From Chryseobacterium salivictor (GTDB lineage Bacteria > Bacteroidota > Bacteroidia > Flavobacteriales > Weeksellaceae), in NCBI RefSeq assembly GCF_004359195.1, contig NZ_CP037954.1, positions 124,001 through 188,000 on the forward strand: 64,000 nucleotides of DNA, given 5' to 3'. The stretch's first letter is position 1, and every line of letters begins with the position of its first letter. Position numbers and translations under genes: made by a program. Shown piece after piece: positions 51,720 through 59,844 of this stretch. The notes under the pieces were generated by a model that was not told where the DNA came from, made no database searches, and was given only the letters and a program-made list of their open reading frames with translations.

Positions 51720-52709
51720 ATGAGCAATCAAATGTATCCTTTAAAATTCGATCCTATTTATCAATATCGGTTATGGGGCGGCAGGAGATTAGAAAATTTA
51801 CTTTCAAAACCACTTCCTGAAGACGAGCCCGTGGGCGAAGCATGGCTGTTAAGCGACCGGAAAGATTATGCAAACGAGGTGTCCGAAGGAGCACTGAAAG
51901 GAACAACTTTGACAAAGTTAATGCAGGATTTCCGGTACGAAATTATGGGTAAATTGGGCGGCCATTTCGATCATTTTCCGCTTTTGTTAAAATTTCTGGA
52001 CTGCAAAGAAGTACTGTCGGTACAGGTGCATCCTTCGGATCATCAAAAAGACTATATCCCCGACGGCGATTCAGGAAAAACGGAAGCCTGGGTCGTTTTG
52101 GAAACCAGTGAAGACAGCCGAATCTATGCGGGTTTAAAAAAAGGAATAACGAAAGAGAAATTGCTGGAATCCATCAAAAACAATTCCGTATCCGATTGTC
52201 TCCACAGTTTTGTGCCCAAAAAAGACGACGCCGTATTTATTCATTCCGGAGCGGTTCACACCCTTGGCGGGACGGTCGTTTTTGAAGTTCAGGAAAACAG
52301 TGATGTCACTTTCCGCCTCTACGACTGGGATCGAACCGATCAGAAAACGGGAAAACCCCGCGAGCTCCAGGTGTACGAAGCCGTGGCCTGTATTGATTTT
52401 AATCAAGTGGATATTGGACCGGTGATCCCTTTAAAAACCCCTGATCTTAAAGATACCGAAAAACTTTTCGATAATGAACACTTTAAAGTCTGGCGAATTA
52501 AAACCGAATCAAATTGTATGGTGGGCTTCAAAGATGAACCGGCAATTTTAGTTTGCATAGACGGCAAGGGCTCGATGAATTACAGCGGTAAAGATTACCC
52601 CATCGATAAAGGTGAAGTGATGCTTCTGCCGGCACTTATCGGACTGCTCGATCTTCATCCGGCGCAAGAAATCACGCTGCTGCAAATCGCTATATCCGAT
52701 AAAAACTGA
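51720..52709 (+). CDS. manA: Mannose-6-phosphate isomerase, class I type
   Basis: Interconverts mannose-6-P and fructose-6-P. 329 residues of the cupin type; zinc-site segments VQVHPSD (about 97-103), KTEAWVVLE (about 120-128) and IHSGAVHTLGG (about 174-184). The length fits the short bacterial class. It starts the sugar-phosphate operon; the HAD phosphomannomutase follows after 11 bases. Confidence 0.93.
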   Translation: MSNQMYPLKFDPIYQYRLWGGRRLENLLSKPLPEDEPVGEAWLLSDRKDYANEVSEGALKGTTLTKLMQDFRYEIMGKLGGHFDHFPLLLKFLDCKEVLSVQVHPSDHQKDYIPDGDSGKTEAWVVLETSEDSRIYAGLKKGITKEKLLESIKNNSVSDCLHSFVPKKDDAVFIHSGAVHTLGGTVVFEVQENSDVTFRLYDWDRTDQKTGKPRELQVYEAVACIDFNQVDIGPVIPLKTPDLKDTEKLFDNEHFKVWRIKTESNCMVGFKDEPAILVCIDGKGSMNYSGKDYPIDKGEVMLLPALIGLLDLHPAQEITLLQIAISDKN

Positions 52710-52720
52710 ATTAAAAAAAG

Positions 52721-53473
52721 ATGAAAAAACTCATTGTTTTTGATTTAGACGGTACTTTGACAAAGAGCAAATCAGCTATTGACAGGGAAATGGCTGACCT
52801 CTTAAATAATTTACTCGAAGTTGCCCAGATCGCTATTATATCCGGTGGTGACTGGCCTCAGTTCGAAACACAGGTATTGCAGTACTTACCAACGAAAGCG
52901 ATGCTTAAAAAATTAATGATTCTTCCGACTTGTGGAACAAAGTTTTACCGCTACAGGAAAGGTTGGAAAAAATTGTATGAAGAAAATTTCACTGCGGAAG
53001 AAAGAGAAAAAATTCTGAACAATCTGCATACCGCAATAGAAGCAGCCCATCTGGACATCAAAAAAACCTGGGGCGCGCAAATTGAAGACCGGGGAAGTCA
53101 GATTACCTTTTCTGCATTAGGACAACAGGCACCACTGGATCAGAAAAAAGTGTGGGATCCGGATTTTGAAAAACGTAAAAAAATTGTCGAACCACTGAAA
53201 GAAACGTTAAGCGAATTTTCGATCGGTATGGGCGGAACAACCTCCATCGATATTGTAAAGCCGGGGATTGATAAGGCGTATGGAATAAGAAAACTTAATG
53301 AAATTTTAGAAATAAAAATTCCTGAAATGCTCTTTATCGGCGATGCATTATTTGAAGGCGGCAACGATTATCCTGCCCGAAATACCGGCGCAGACTGTAT
53401 TCAGGTAAGAGATCCAGATGAAACCAAAAGAATTATTGAAACAATCATTGCCTGCTTAACCTCCAAAAATTAA
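52721..53473 (+). CDS. HAD-IIB phosphomannomutase of the eukaryotic PMM2 type
   Basis: 250 residues. The HAD nucleophile motif is FDLDGTLT (D8, D10) and the C-terminal motif IGDALFEGGNDYPA (about 206-219) matches the GGND signature of eukaryotic-type phosphomannomutases. GGTTSIDIVKPGIDKAYGI is the motif III region. It should convert mannose-1-P to mannose-6-P, linking the GH130 phosphorylase (next gene, 6 bases) with ManA (previous gene). HAD-IIB phosphatase is the alternative. Confidence 0.85.
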   Translation: MKKLIVFDLDGTLTKSKSAIDREMADLLNNLLEVAQIAIISGGDWPQFETQVLQYLPTKAMLKKLMILPTCGTKFYRYRKGWKKLYEENFTAEEREKILNNLHTAIEAAHLDIKKTWGAQIEDRGSQITFSALGQQAPLDQKKVWDPDFEKRKKIVEPLKETLSEFSIGMGGTTSIDIVKPGIDKAYGIRKLNEILEIKIPEMLFIGDALFEGGNDYPARNTGADCIQVRDPDETKRIIETIIACLTSKN

Positions 53474-53479
53474 AAAACA

Positions 53480-54559
53480 ATGATACCTTTCAAATTACAT
53501 CGACTTTGCACCATCATGAAACCGGAGGAAGGAAATGAATTGGAAGTCGAAGGCGTACTGAACCCTGCAGTAACCCGCGGTCCGGACGGAAATCTTTATC
53601 TTTTCCCGCGTTTGGTCGCCAGGAATAATTACTCACGCATCGGTATTGCAAAAGTACAGTTTAATGAAGCTGGTGATCCCGTCGGCGTAGAACGTTTGGG
53701 AGTTGTGCTGGAACCTGAAGCAGACTATGAGAAACGTCCGAATGGCGGTGGCGGTTGCGAGGATCCGCGGATAACCTACGTAAAGCCTGTGGAACATTAT
53801 ATTATGACTTATACGGCTTATGGCCCACACGGGCCGCGCATCGCCATGGCAAGATCGAAAGATCTTTTCACCTGGGAAAGAATGGGTTTGATTGGCTACA
53901 CTCTTTATCATCCACTTGATTTTAATAATGTAGATGATAAAGATGCCAGTTTTTTTCCCATTGCTCTGCCCAGTCCGCACCACCACACTTCTATTGCCAT
54001 GTTGCACCGGCCTCTTTTTCCTGAAAGTATTCCGGAAGAAACAGTTAAAAGGGGCGAATACCGAAATATCGATAAAAATAAGGAAAGTATATGGATTTCT
54101 TATTTCAACCTGAAAGCAGGAAAAGACACTTCTTTACGAAATGCAAAATTCACGTCCCATCATTGTTTAGCCAATCCTGTTTACTCCTGGGAAAATTTAA
54201 AAATTGGCGGCGGTGCCCCTCCAATCCTGACAAAACATGGTTGGTTAATCATTTATCATGGCGTACAAAAACATGAAAACTGCACTAAAGATTATCCTAA
54301 ATATTCTTATTCTGCAGGCGTGATGATTTTATCTGAAAAAGAGCCCCAAAAAATATTATACCGCTCCACGAAACCTGTTTTATTTCCAGATTTACCGGAA
54401 GAAAAAATCGGAACCGTTGGTAATGTCGTATTTCCTACCGGCACAGACCGCCGTGACGACATCGGCCAACCCAACAGAATTGATGTGTATTACGGAATGG
54501 CCGATGACAGAATAGGTGTAGCAAAAATGACAGTCCCGGAAAGCCTGCCGGAAAATTAA
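53480..54559 (+). CDS. GH130-family beta-mannoside phosphorylase/hydrolase
   Basis: 359 residues, five-bladed propeller of the GH130 family. Features are the N-terminal VLNPAVTRGPDGNLYLFPRL, the GGGGCEDPRITY segment (D95 aligning with the proposed catalytic acid), and TAYGPHGPRIAMARSKDLFT. Most studied GH130 members phosphorolyse beta-1,2- or beta-1,4-mannosides to mannose-1-P; a minority hydrolyse. With a phosphomannomutase and ManA in the same operon, phosphorolysis is the better guess. No signal peptide, so cytoplasmic. Confidence 0.88.
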   Translation: MIPFKLHRLCTIMKPEEGNELEVEGVLNPAVTRGPDGNLYLFPRLVARNNYSRIGIAKVQFNEAGDPVGVERLGVVLEPEADYEKRPNGGGGCEDPRITYVKPVEHYIMTYTAYGPHGPRIAMARSKDLFTWERMGLIGYTLYHPLDFNNVDDKDASFFPIALPSPHHHTSIAMLHRPLFPESIPEETVKRGEYRNIDKNKESIWISYFNLKAGKDTSLRNAKFTSHHCLANPVYSWENLKIGGGAPPILTKHGWLIIYHGVQKHENCTKDYPKYSYSAGVMILSEKEPQKILYRSTKPVLFPDLPEEKIGTVGNVVFPTGTDRRDDIGQPNRIDVYYGMADDRIGVAKMTVPESLPEN

Positions 54560-54615
54560 AAGCCATATAAAACACAATTCCAGCGCAATCGCACAACTAT
54601 TAAAAGCAATCAAAA

Positions 54616-55698
54616 ATGGAGAATTTTAAATCAATTTCATTACCTGATATTTCAGATGCCATTTTACCCATGGCCTATCCTTCCCGCAAAAATAAATTAC
54701 CCGATTCTGGGATGGTTTTGGCGGCAGATGTAGGGGGAACCAAAACGAATGTGGCACTTTTTGAAATTCAAAAAGGAAAATTAGTTTCAATTAAAAATGA
54801 GCGCTATCCTACTACTGATCACGATTCTTTTGTAAAGGCAATTCTTCATTTTCACGAAGATAAATCCTCCCCGATTGATTGTGCCTGTTTGGGTGTCGCC
54901 GGTACCGTGGATGGAGACAAAGTTCGCGGCGTAAATTTTGCGTGGGAAATCGATGCTAAAATATTAGAATCTGATTTAAACATTAAACGGGTATTTCTGA
55001 TTAATGATCTGGAAGCCAACGCTTACGGATTAACCGCACTTGAAGAAAACGACTTTGAAGTTTTGACACAAGGTGAGAAATCAGAAGGCAATGCAGCAGT
55101 AATTTCGCCGGGCACAGGTCTTGGCGAGGCCGGAATGTATTGGGACGGTTCACATTATCATCCGTATGCGACCGAGGGTGGACATTGTAATTTTGCACCC
55201 AGCACTCCCCTTGATGTAGAATTATGGAAATTTCTAAAAACAAAATTTGATCACATTAGCTGTGAAAGGGTTATTTCAGGCCAGGGGATTCATAATATCT
55301 ATCAATTTTTACGAAACTACAGAAATGAAAAAGAACCCGAGTGGCTCACGAAACAATTTCAAAATGAAGATCCGCCTATTGTAATTTCTAGCGCCGCTCT
55401 GGAAAAAAAAGATCCGATATGTACTGAAACTCTGCATCTCTTCATAAGATACCTCAGTGTGGAATCGGCACAGCTTGCCTTAAAAACGAAGGCAACCGGT
55501 GGCCTGTATATCGGTGGCGGGATTGCTCCTAAAATTCTGGGTCTCATTAATAAAGAAGAATTTTATAAAAACTTTATAAGCTTCGGGCGTATGGAACATC
55601 TGCTAAAAACAGTTCCCGTGAAAATAGTGCTGAACGATCAGACGGCTTTGATCGGGGCTGCGTATTATGCGGCGATGGGAATTATTGAAACCGTTTAG
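54616..55698 (+). CDS. glk: Glucokinase (Glk family)
   Basis: ATP-dependent phosphorylation of glucose. 360 residues, with phosphate-1 motif LAADVGGTKTNVALFE (about 35-50), ACLGVAGTVDGDKVRG (about 94-109) and NDLEANAYGL (about 133-142, catalytic Asp). ISPGTGLGEAG and ATEGGHCNFAP (about 163-193) are typical of the Glk rather than the ROK family. Closes the operon; 56 bases after the GH130 gene. Confidence 0.92.
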   Translation: MENFKSISLPDISDAILPMAYPSRKNKLPDSGMVLAADVGGTKTNVALFEIQKGKLVSIKNERYPTTDHDSFVKAILHFHEDKSSPIDCACLGVAGTVDGDKVRGVNFAWEIDAKILESDLNIKRVFLINDLEANAYGLTALEENDFEVLTQGEKSEGNAAVISPGTGLGEAGMYWDGSHYHPYATEGGHCNFAPSTPLDVELWKFLKTKFDHISCERVISGQGIHNIYQFLRNYRNEKEPEWLTKQFQNEDPPIVISSAALEKKDPICTETLHLFIRYLSVESAQLALKTKATGGLYIGGGIAPKILGLINKEEFYKNFISFGRMEHLLKTVPVKIVLNDQTALIGAAYYAAMGIIETV

Positions 55699-55840
55699 AA
55701 ACACCGTAAATTAAATATATACTGCTGTTAAAAATAATTAATAACATTGATTATTTTGGTCATTATTCATTCTTTAATTAAAGCAACTGCTGAAAAAACC
55801 AGCCTTCTCTTTTTAAAATTGACATTTATTTTAAGAGGAA
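55699..55840. other. Noncoding gap, nothing recognised
   Basis: 142 bases between glk and the terminator that faces it; no signal for plus-strand termination seen. Confidence 0.3.
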
Positions 55841-55877
55841 AAAATCTCCCAATCGAAATAATTGGGAGATAAAAAAA
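55841..55877 (-). terminator. Terminator of the 57149-55961 unit
   Basis: 10-bp perfect stem ATCTCCCAAT / ATTGGGAGAT (55844-55853 with 55861-55870), 7-base loop; A-runs on both sides give a U-tract on the minus strand and may allow use in both directions. Confidence 0.75.
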
Positions 55878-55960
55878 TGGTATTCATCTAGCGGATGCTA
55901 TGGAACATCACTTTTCCTTTAGATTAATTTTAAAAATTTATATAAAAACATTTTAGTCCT

Positions 55961-56605
55961 CTAATTTAAATAAGATAATTCCGGAAAATTCTTCTTAAAG
56001 TGATCATTAACTTTTTTGTTGAAATCTATAGTTCTTTTCTCCAAAACTTCATGTTCGTCCTTCAATTTTTCCCCTTCGGTAACCAAATCCTGATGATCTT
56101 TTTGCGCATCTTCTTTTACTGTCCCTTCTGTATTTTTAAGGTTAGCAAAAGTAACATCTAATCTTTTGGAGGTTGTGTTTATTTCTGCAGCGTCTGGATC
56201 TTCCCAAATCAACAGGTCAATACTGCTTAAGTAACTGTGATTCACGATAATCTCGGCATTGGCGATAAGATTTCTTATTTGACTGATCTGAAAAGCCTTC
56301 CCGTTTTCGAGATCATTTGAAACCTTAATTAAGTGAGAGTTAAGAGAATCTAGTTTTTGTTTTTCTATTTTATTAAGGTTTTTCGCTTCTTTATTGAAAG
56401 CAGCAATTCCTTCTTTAATTCTTTTTGAAGCTTTTGGAAATTGCTCTTTTCCAATAAATTTTAAAGCTTCAGCAAATTTAATATCAGATTCATAGGGTGT
56501 AGTTTGGACTTTATTATTCATTACTTGATCACCCATCTTCCTCTTTTTGCAATTGGTTAAGGTTAGAAAAATCGCGGCAAGTACAATATACTTCGCTGTT
56601 ATCAT
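55961..56605 (-). CDS. Lipoprotein-like helical protein, unknown function
   Basis: 214 residues from the ATG at 56605 (a TTG at 56614 is possible). Signal with lipobox-like LTLTNC near residue 19. The rest is predicted alpha-helical and highly charged (Lys/Glu/Asp), perhaps a helical bundle. Family not recognised. Only 22 bases after the PepSY-like gene, so co-expressed. Confidence 0.7.
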   Translation of the reverse strand: MITAKYIVLAAIFLTLTNCKKRKMGDQVMNNKVQTTPYESDIKFAEALKFIGKEQFPKASKRIKEGIAAFNKEAKNLNKIEKQKLDSLNSHLIKVSNDLENGKAFQISQIRNLIANAEIIVNHSYLSSIDLLIWEDPDAAEINTTSKRLDVTFANLKNTEGTVKEDAQKDHQDLVTEGEKLKDEHEVLEKRTIDFNKKVNDHFKKNFPELSYLN

Positions 56606-56627
56606 TTTTATCAATTTAGAATCAATT

Positions 56628-57149
56628 TTACTTTAGAATTTTACCGTTGGCATCGGTATGAACCCGTTTGGTTTTTCCGTCTTTATAAAGAAGGAATCTG
56701 TAATGCTCAATAGTTTTTCCATTAGCATAATTAATCATATGATAGTTATCTTTACCGATAGTCCAGCCGGGATATGCTGATGCGATAGATTGGGACACGG
56801 CTGATGGCGGAGGAATATTTTTTATATTTTCTACAGTGCTCATCAATTTACCGTCTCCATCCAAATTGGCGACAAGTTTTTTATTCTTTGAAGAAATTGT
56901 TATCTGATAACTATCTATATCGGAAAGGTCTACATCGTTATTCACATATACATTTCCCGCTACATAATCAATAGGGACCGCGTTATAACCTTCCACAACG
57001 TAATTCGGAAAATTTGTTTCAATTGATTTAAGGACAACTTCCGGAACGTCTCCTCTTTTCAGGACAGCACTGTAAAGAACTTCTCTATCTTGTGCGTAGG
57101 ATTGAAAACCCAATCCTATCATCGCTAAAATTAAAATTGACTTTTTCAT
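56628..57149 (-). CDS. Secreted PepSY-like protein (DUF2874/BLIP-like)
   Basis: 173 residues; signal peptide to about 19 (GFQSYAQ). Two repeats of about 65 residues, each with a pattern like VPEVVLKSIETNFPNY / PSAVSQSIASAYPGWTIGKD, as in the putative beta-lactamase-inhibitor-like PepSY-like proteins common in Bacteroidota. Function unknown. Confidence 0.75.
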   Translation of the reverse strand: MKKSILILAMIGLGFQSYAQDREVLYSAVLKRGDVPEVVLKSIETNFPNYVVEGYNAVPIDYVAGNVYVNNDVDLSDIDSYQITISSKNKKLVANLDGDGKLMSTVENIKNIPPPSAVSQSIASAYPGWTIGKDNYHMINYANGKTIEHYRFLLYKDGKTKRVHTDANGKILK

Positions 57150-57391
57150 TTTTTTAGAATTTAATTATGATGATTTATTAAAACTTATTTTATCAGAAAG
57201 ACCGAACGCTACTTTATAAGCGCAACACCTAATTTTTTTAAACCAGCTAAAATGAAGTCTAATATTTTCGGTGTAAACCATTAAAAGAGATTTTTTAATG
57301 ACAGCAAACCTGCTATATGAGAAAAATGTTATAAAAAAAACTTACCGGTATTTTTTCAAAATAGTAAGAATATCCGCGATCTGGAATCATT
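57150..57391. other. Noncoding gap, nothing recognised
   Basis: 242 bases between the DUF6600 and PepSY-like genes; no gene or strong hairpin. Confidence 0.35.
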
Positions 57392-58540
57392 TTATCTTCT
57401 TCTACCTGAACCCTGCGGCATTCTGCTTTCGAAAGAACGTGCCGGACTTCTCATTTCAGGCATACGCTCTATATTTTGTCGTTGGGTAGCTCTATCTACA
57501 GGAGGCATTCTCTGTTCTTCTGTATTATAAATTTGACGTCTTCTTTCTGATAATGGTGATGTTCGGACCTCCATATTTTGGTTTCGAGGGGCTTTCTCTA
57601 AAGAACGTGTTTTTCTGGCCTCCCTATTTTGATCTTGCCGATTATTCTCAATTAATTGTGAATTTCTATTATTATTGTTTTGTTGCCTGAAGTTTTCTTC
57701 TCCTGTTCTCATTGGAGCATTGTCAATATTCATCCTTCTAAAAACCGGGGGTTGCGGATGAACTACGGCTGGACGATAGAGATGTAAATTATTACCTTCT
57801 CTTTTTGCCGGTATTATTTTCGCCGCTGATTTAATTGATACAGGAGTGATTCGCCGGCTGGTGTATTCTTCAACATTTTTTAATTCCGGTCCGTGAGAAT
57901 AATATTGATTATGGATAAATGTTCTGTTAAAATTATTAAGCGTGTGGATTCTATTTACGAAAGTATTATCTCTGCTTCGATCTTCAGCGAATCTGGATAC
58001 ATCTCTGTCATAAATATGATTTCTTCGAACAATATTCCAGTAAAAAGCATTAGGTCTCCAGTTATAATAAGCCAAACCTACATTTACAAGAGGCCCCAAA
58101 GGTGCCCAGGCATAATAATCATCGACTTCTCCCCAAGTTACCCAAGCCGGAGACCACTCATAACCGGGAATCCATAACCATCCATATAGAGGATCGTACA
58201 ACCAGCGGCCATAATGAAAAGGTGCCCAACCCCAATCATAATTGGAAACCCAAGCCCAACCATCGGTGGTGTATTCCCAGCTTCCATTAGTTAAATAAGG
58301 TCGGAAATCTCCATCGACATTGGGGCTCCAGACATGCTCATAGCCTGGATACTCAATCCAGTGTCCATAGGGAGAAAGTTCATCATAAAAAGTTTGGTAG
58401 GTAATCGTTGCAGAAATTCGTGACTGCGCAGAAACGCAGGTCATGCCAAAATTGGCATAAATCGCTATAAATAATGCGAATGTGAAAACAGTTTTAAATA
58501 ATTTTTTCAATGTACTCGCACTTGTGTTCTTTGTTTTCAT
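57392..58540 (-). CDS. DUF6600-type secreted protein with Trp/Tyr-rich repeats
   Basis: 382 residues, signal peptide to about residue 38. The middle (about 48-180) has repeats rich in Trp, Tyr, Gly and Pro, such as FYDELSPYGHWIEYPGYEHV and WAWVSNYDWGWAPFHYGRWL, the DUF6600 pattern. The C-terminal 180 residues are low-complexity, Asn/Arg/Gln-rich and basic. Probably secreted or surface-bound; role unknown. Stands alone. Confidence 0.8.
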   Translation of the reverse strand: MKTKNTSASTLKKLFKTVFTFALFIAIYANFGMTCVSAQSRISATITYQTFYDELSPYGHWIEYPGYEHVWSPNVDGDFRPYLTNGSWEYTTDGWAWVSNYDWGWAPFHYGRWLYDPLYGWLWIPGYEWSPAWVTWGEVDDYYAWAPLGPLVNVGLAYYNWRPNAFYWNIVRRNHIYDRDVSRFAEDRSRDNTFVNRIHTLNNFNRTFIHNQYYSHGPELKNVEEYTSRRITPVSIKSAAKIIPAKREGNNLHLYRPAVVHPQPPVFRRMNIDNAPMRTGEENFRQQNNNNRNSQLIENNRQDQNREARKTRSLEKAPRNQNMEVRTSPLSERRRQIYNTEEQRMPPVDRATQRQNIERMPEMRSPARSFESRMPQGSGRRR

Positions 58541-58739
58541 TGTTTTAAATTATTTATATTTCAACCGCTATCAGAATATCATTCATCAACTATTATTATT
58601 CTAAATTGTATGATCAAGCATGTGTGATTACAACTTATAGAATTACCTCTTTATTTAGACCGTAATCGCTATTGACATTCAAAGGTGAATAATTCTATAC
58701 TTAAATCCATTACATAATTGTTAAAATAATTTACGCCAT
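58541..58739. other. Noncoding gap, nothing recognised
   Basis: AT-rich upstream region of the DUF6600 gene; no clear promoter box found by eye. Confidence 0.3.
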
Positions 58740-59059
58740 TCACACCCTGATTCGCAGAGTTAAATTTGGTGTTTTGCCCGGTTCAGCAAGTGCCTTTTGG
58801 TCCAATTGTTTACGGAGTTCCCCATCCCAAGGGTTAAAACTGAAAATACTCCAGATAACTTCCTGAACAAATATTTCCTGTTCATAAGGCACCCAGATTT
58901 CTCTTTGATTTAAAAGAATTGGTTGGTTTATTTTCCGTAAAAAAGTTAAATGGGAGTGATTTTAAAAAGGTCTTTCAACTGTACTTTTTTCATCTGAGTT
59001 TGGTCCACAGTTAATGCTTTCCAAGCTGAAGTTTCGGTAGGATTTATTTTTGGAAACGC
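58740..59059 (-). pseudogene. Decayed glucose-6-phosphate isomerase gene (pgi remnant)
   Basis: Two conserved ends of PGI remain. The N-terminal piece (from 59059 leftward) reads FPKINPTETSAWKALTVDQ and then [15 protein letters not shown], stopping at 58948. The C-terminal piece reads NKPTNSF.., then after a frame break [18 protein letters not shown] and [17 protein letters not shown], stopping at 58740. These match the NPT.T.AWK.L start and the YEH.IFVQG.IW.I.SFDQWGVELGK.L end of PGI. About 400 central codons are deleted, and no ATG is seen. It follows pgl on the same strand. Confidence 0.8.
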
Positions 59060-59110
59060 TTTCGAATTTTTTGAAAATTTAATACGAACTACTACAGAAA
59101 ATATTTTCAG

Positions 59111-59833
59111 CTATAGTCGGGACGCGGCTTTTTTATCTAAAAACCACTGCACTTTCTTTTGTTCTTTTATAATTAAACGAGCTGGATATTGCTTTTCTGA
59201 ACCGGATAGATCTTTCAGAACATGAAATACCGCCTGGGATTTCTCTTCTCCGAAAACCAAAAACGCAATTTTTCTGGCCTGATTTATCAGGGGTGCAGTC
59301 ATTGTAATCCTGTACATCTCCACTTCTTTTACAAAAACGGATTTAATGGCAGCTTCAGTTTCGTCCAAGACCGATGTATTTGGGAAAAGGGAAGCGGTAT
59401 GCGAATTATCGCCAAGACCCAGCAGAACAAAGTCGAATTCAACTGTTTTGTTTTGAAAATGTGCTGCAATGGCTTCTTCATATTTGTGGGCAGCTTCTTC
59501 CGGAGAACCGGTCGTGTTGACATTGAATATATGAGATTTTTTGATCTTCAGAGGATCAAATAAAACTTCTTTCACCATGAGCGAATTTCTCTGCGGATCA
59601 TTTTCGGGAACAAACCGTTCATCACCAAAGAAAAAATAGGTTTTATTCCAGGCAATTTTATTGTGGTAGCTTTTTGATGCCAAAAGCTCATATAATTTCC
59701 GCGGTGAACTTCCACCGGAAAGCACTAAATTAAACTGTCCGCGCTTTTTAATCGCCAGTTCCGAAGCATGACAAATGGACGTAGCCAAAGCGTTCATCAC
59801 TTCATCAACAGTATTGTAAATATTTAAGTCCAT
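59111..59833 (-). CDS. pgl: 6-phosphogluconolactonase
   Basis: Hydrolyses 6-phosphogluconolactone in the oxidative pentose phosphate pathway. 240 residues, with LVLSGGSSPRKLYELLAS (about 37-54), TYFFFGDERFVPENDPQRNS (about 66-85) and LLGLGDNSHTASLFP (about 136-150, the GxDGHTAS-type motif with Asn for Gly). Eleven bases downstream of zwf. Confidence 0.94.
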   Translation of the reverse strand: MDLNIYNTVDEVMNALATSICHASELAIKKRGQFNLVLSGGSSPRKLYELLASKSYHNKIAWNKTYFFFGDERFVPENDPQRNSLMVKEVLFDPLKIKKSHIFNVNTTGSPEEAAHKYEEAIAAHFQNKTVEFDFVLLGLGDNSHTASLFPNTSVLDETEAAIKSVFVKEVEMYRITMTAPLINQARKIAFLVFGEEKSQAVFHVLKDLSGSEKQYPARLIIKEQKKVQWFLDKKAASRL

Positions 59834-59844
59834 TTTAAACCTTA

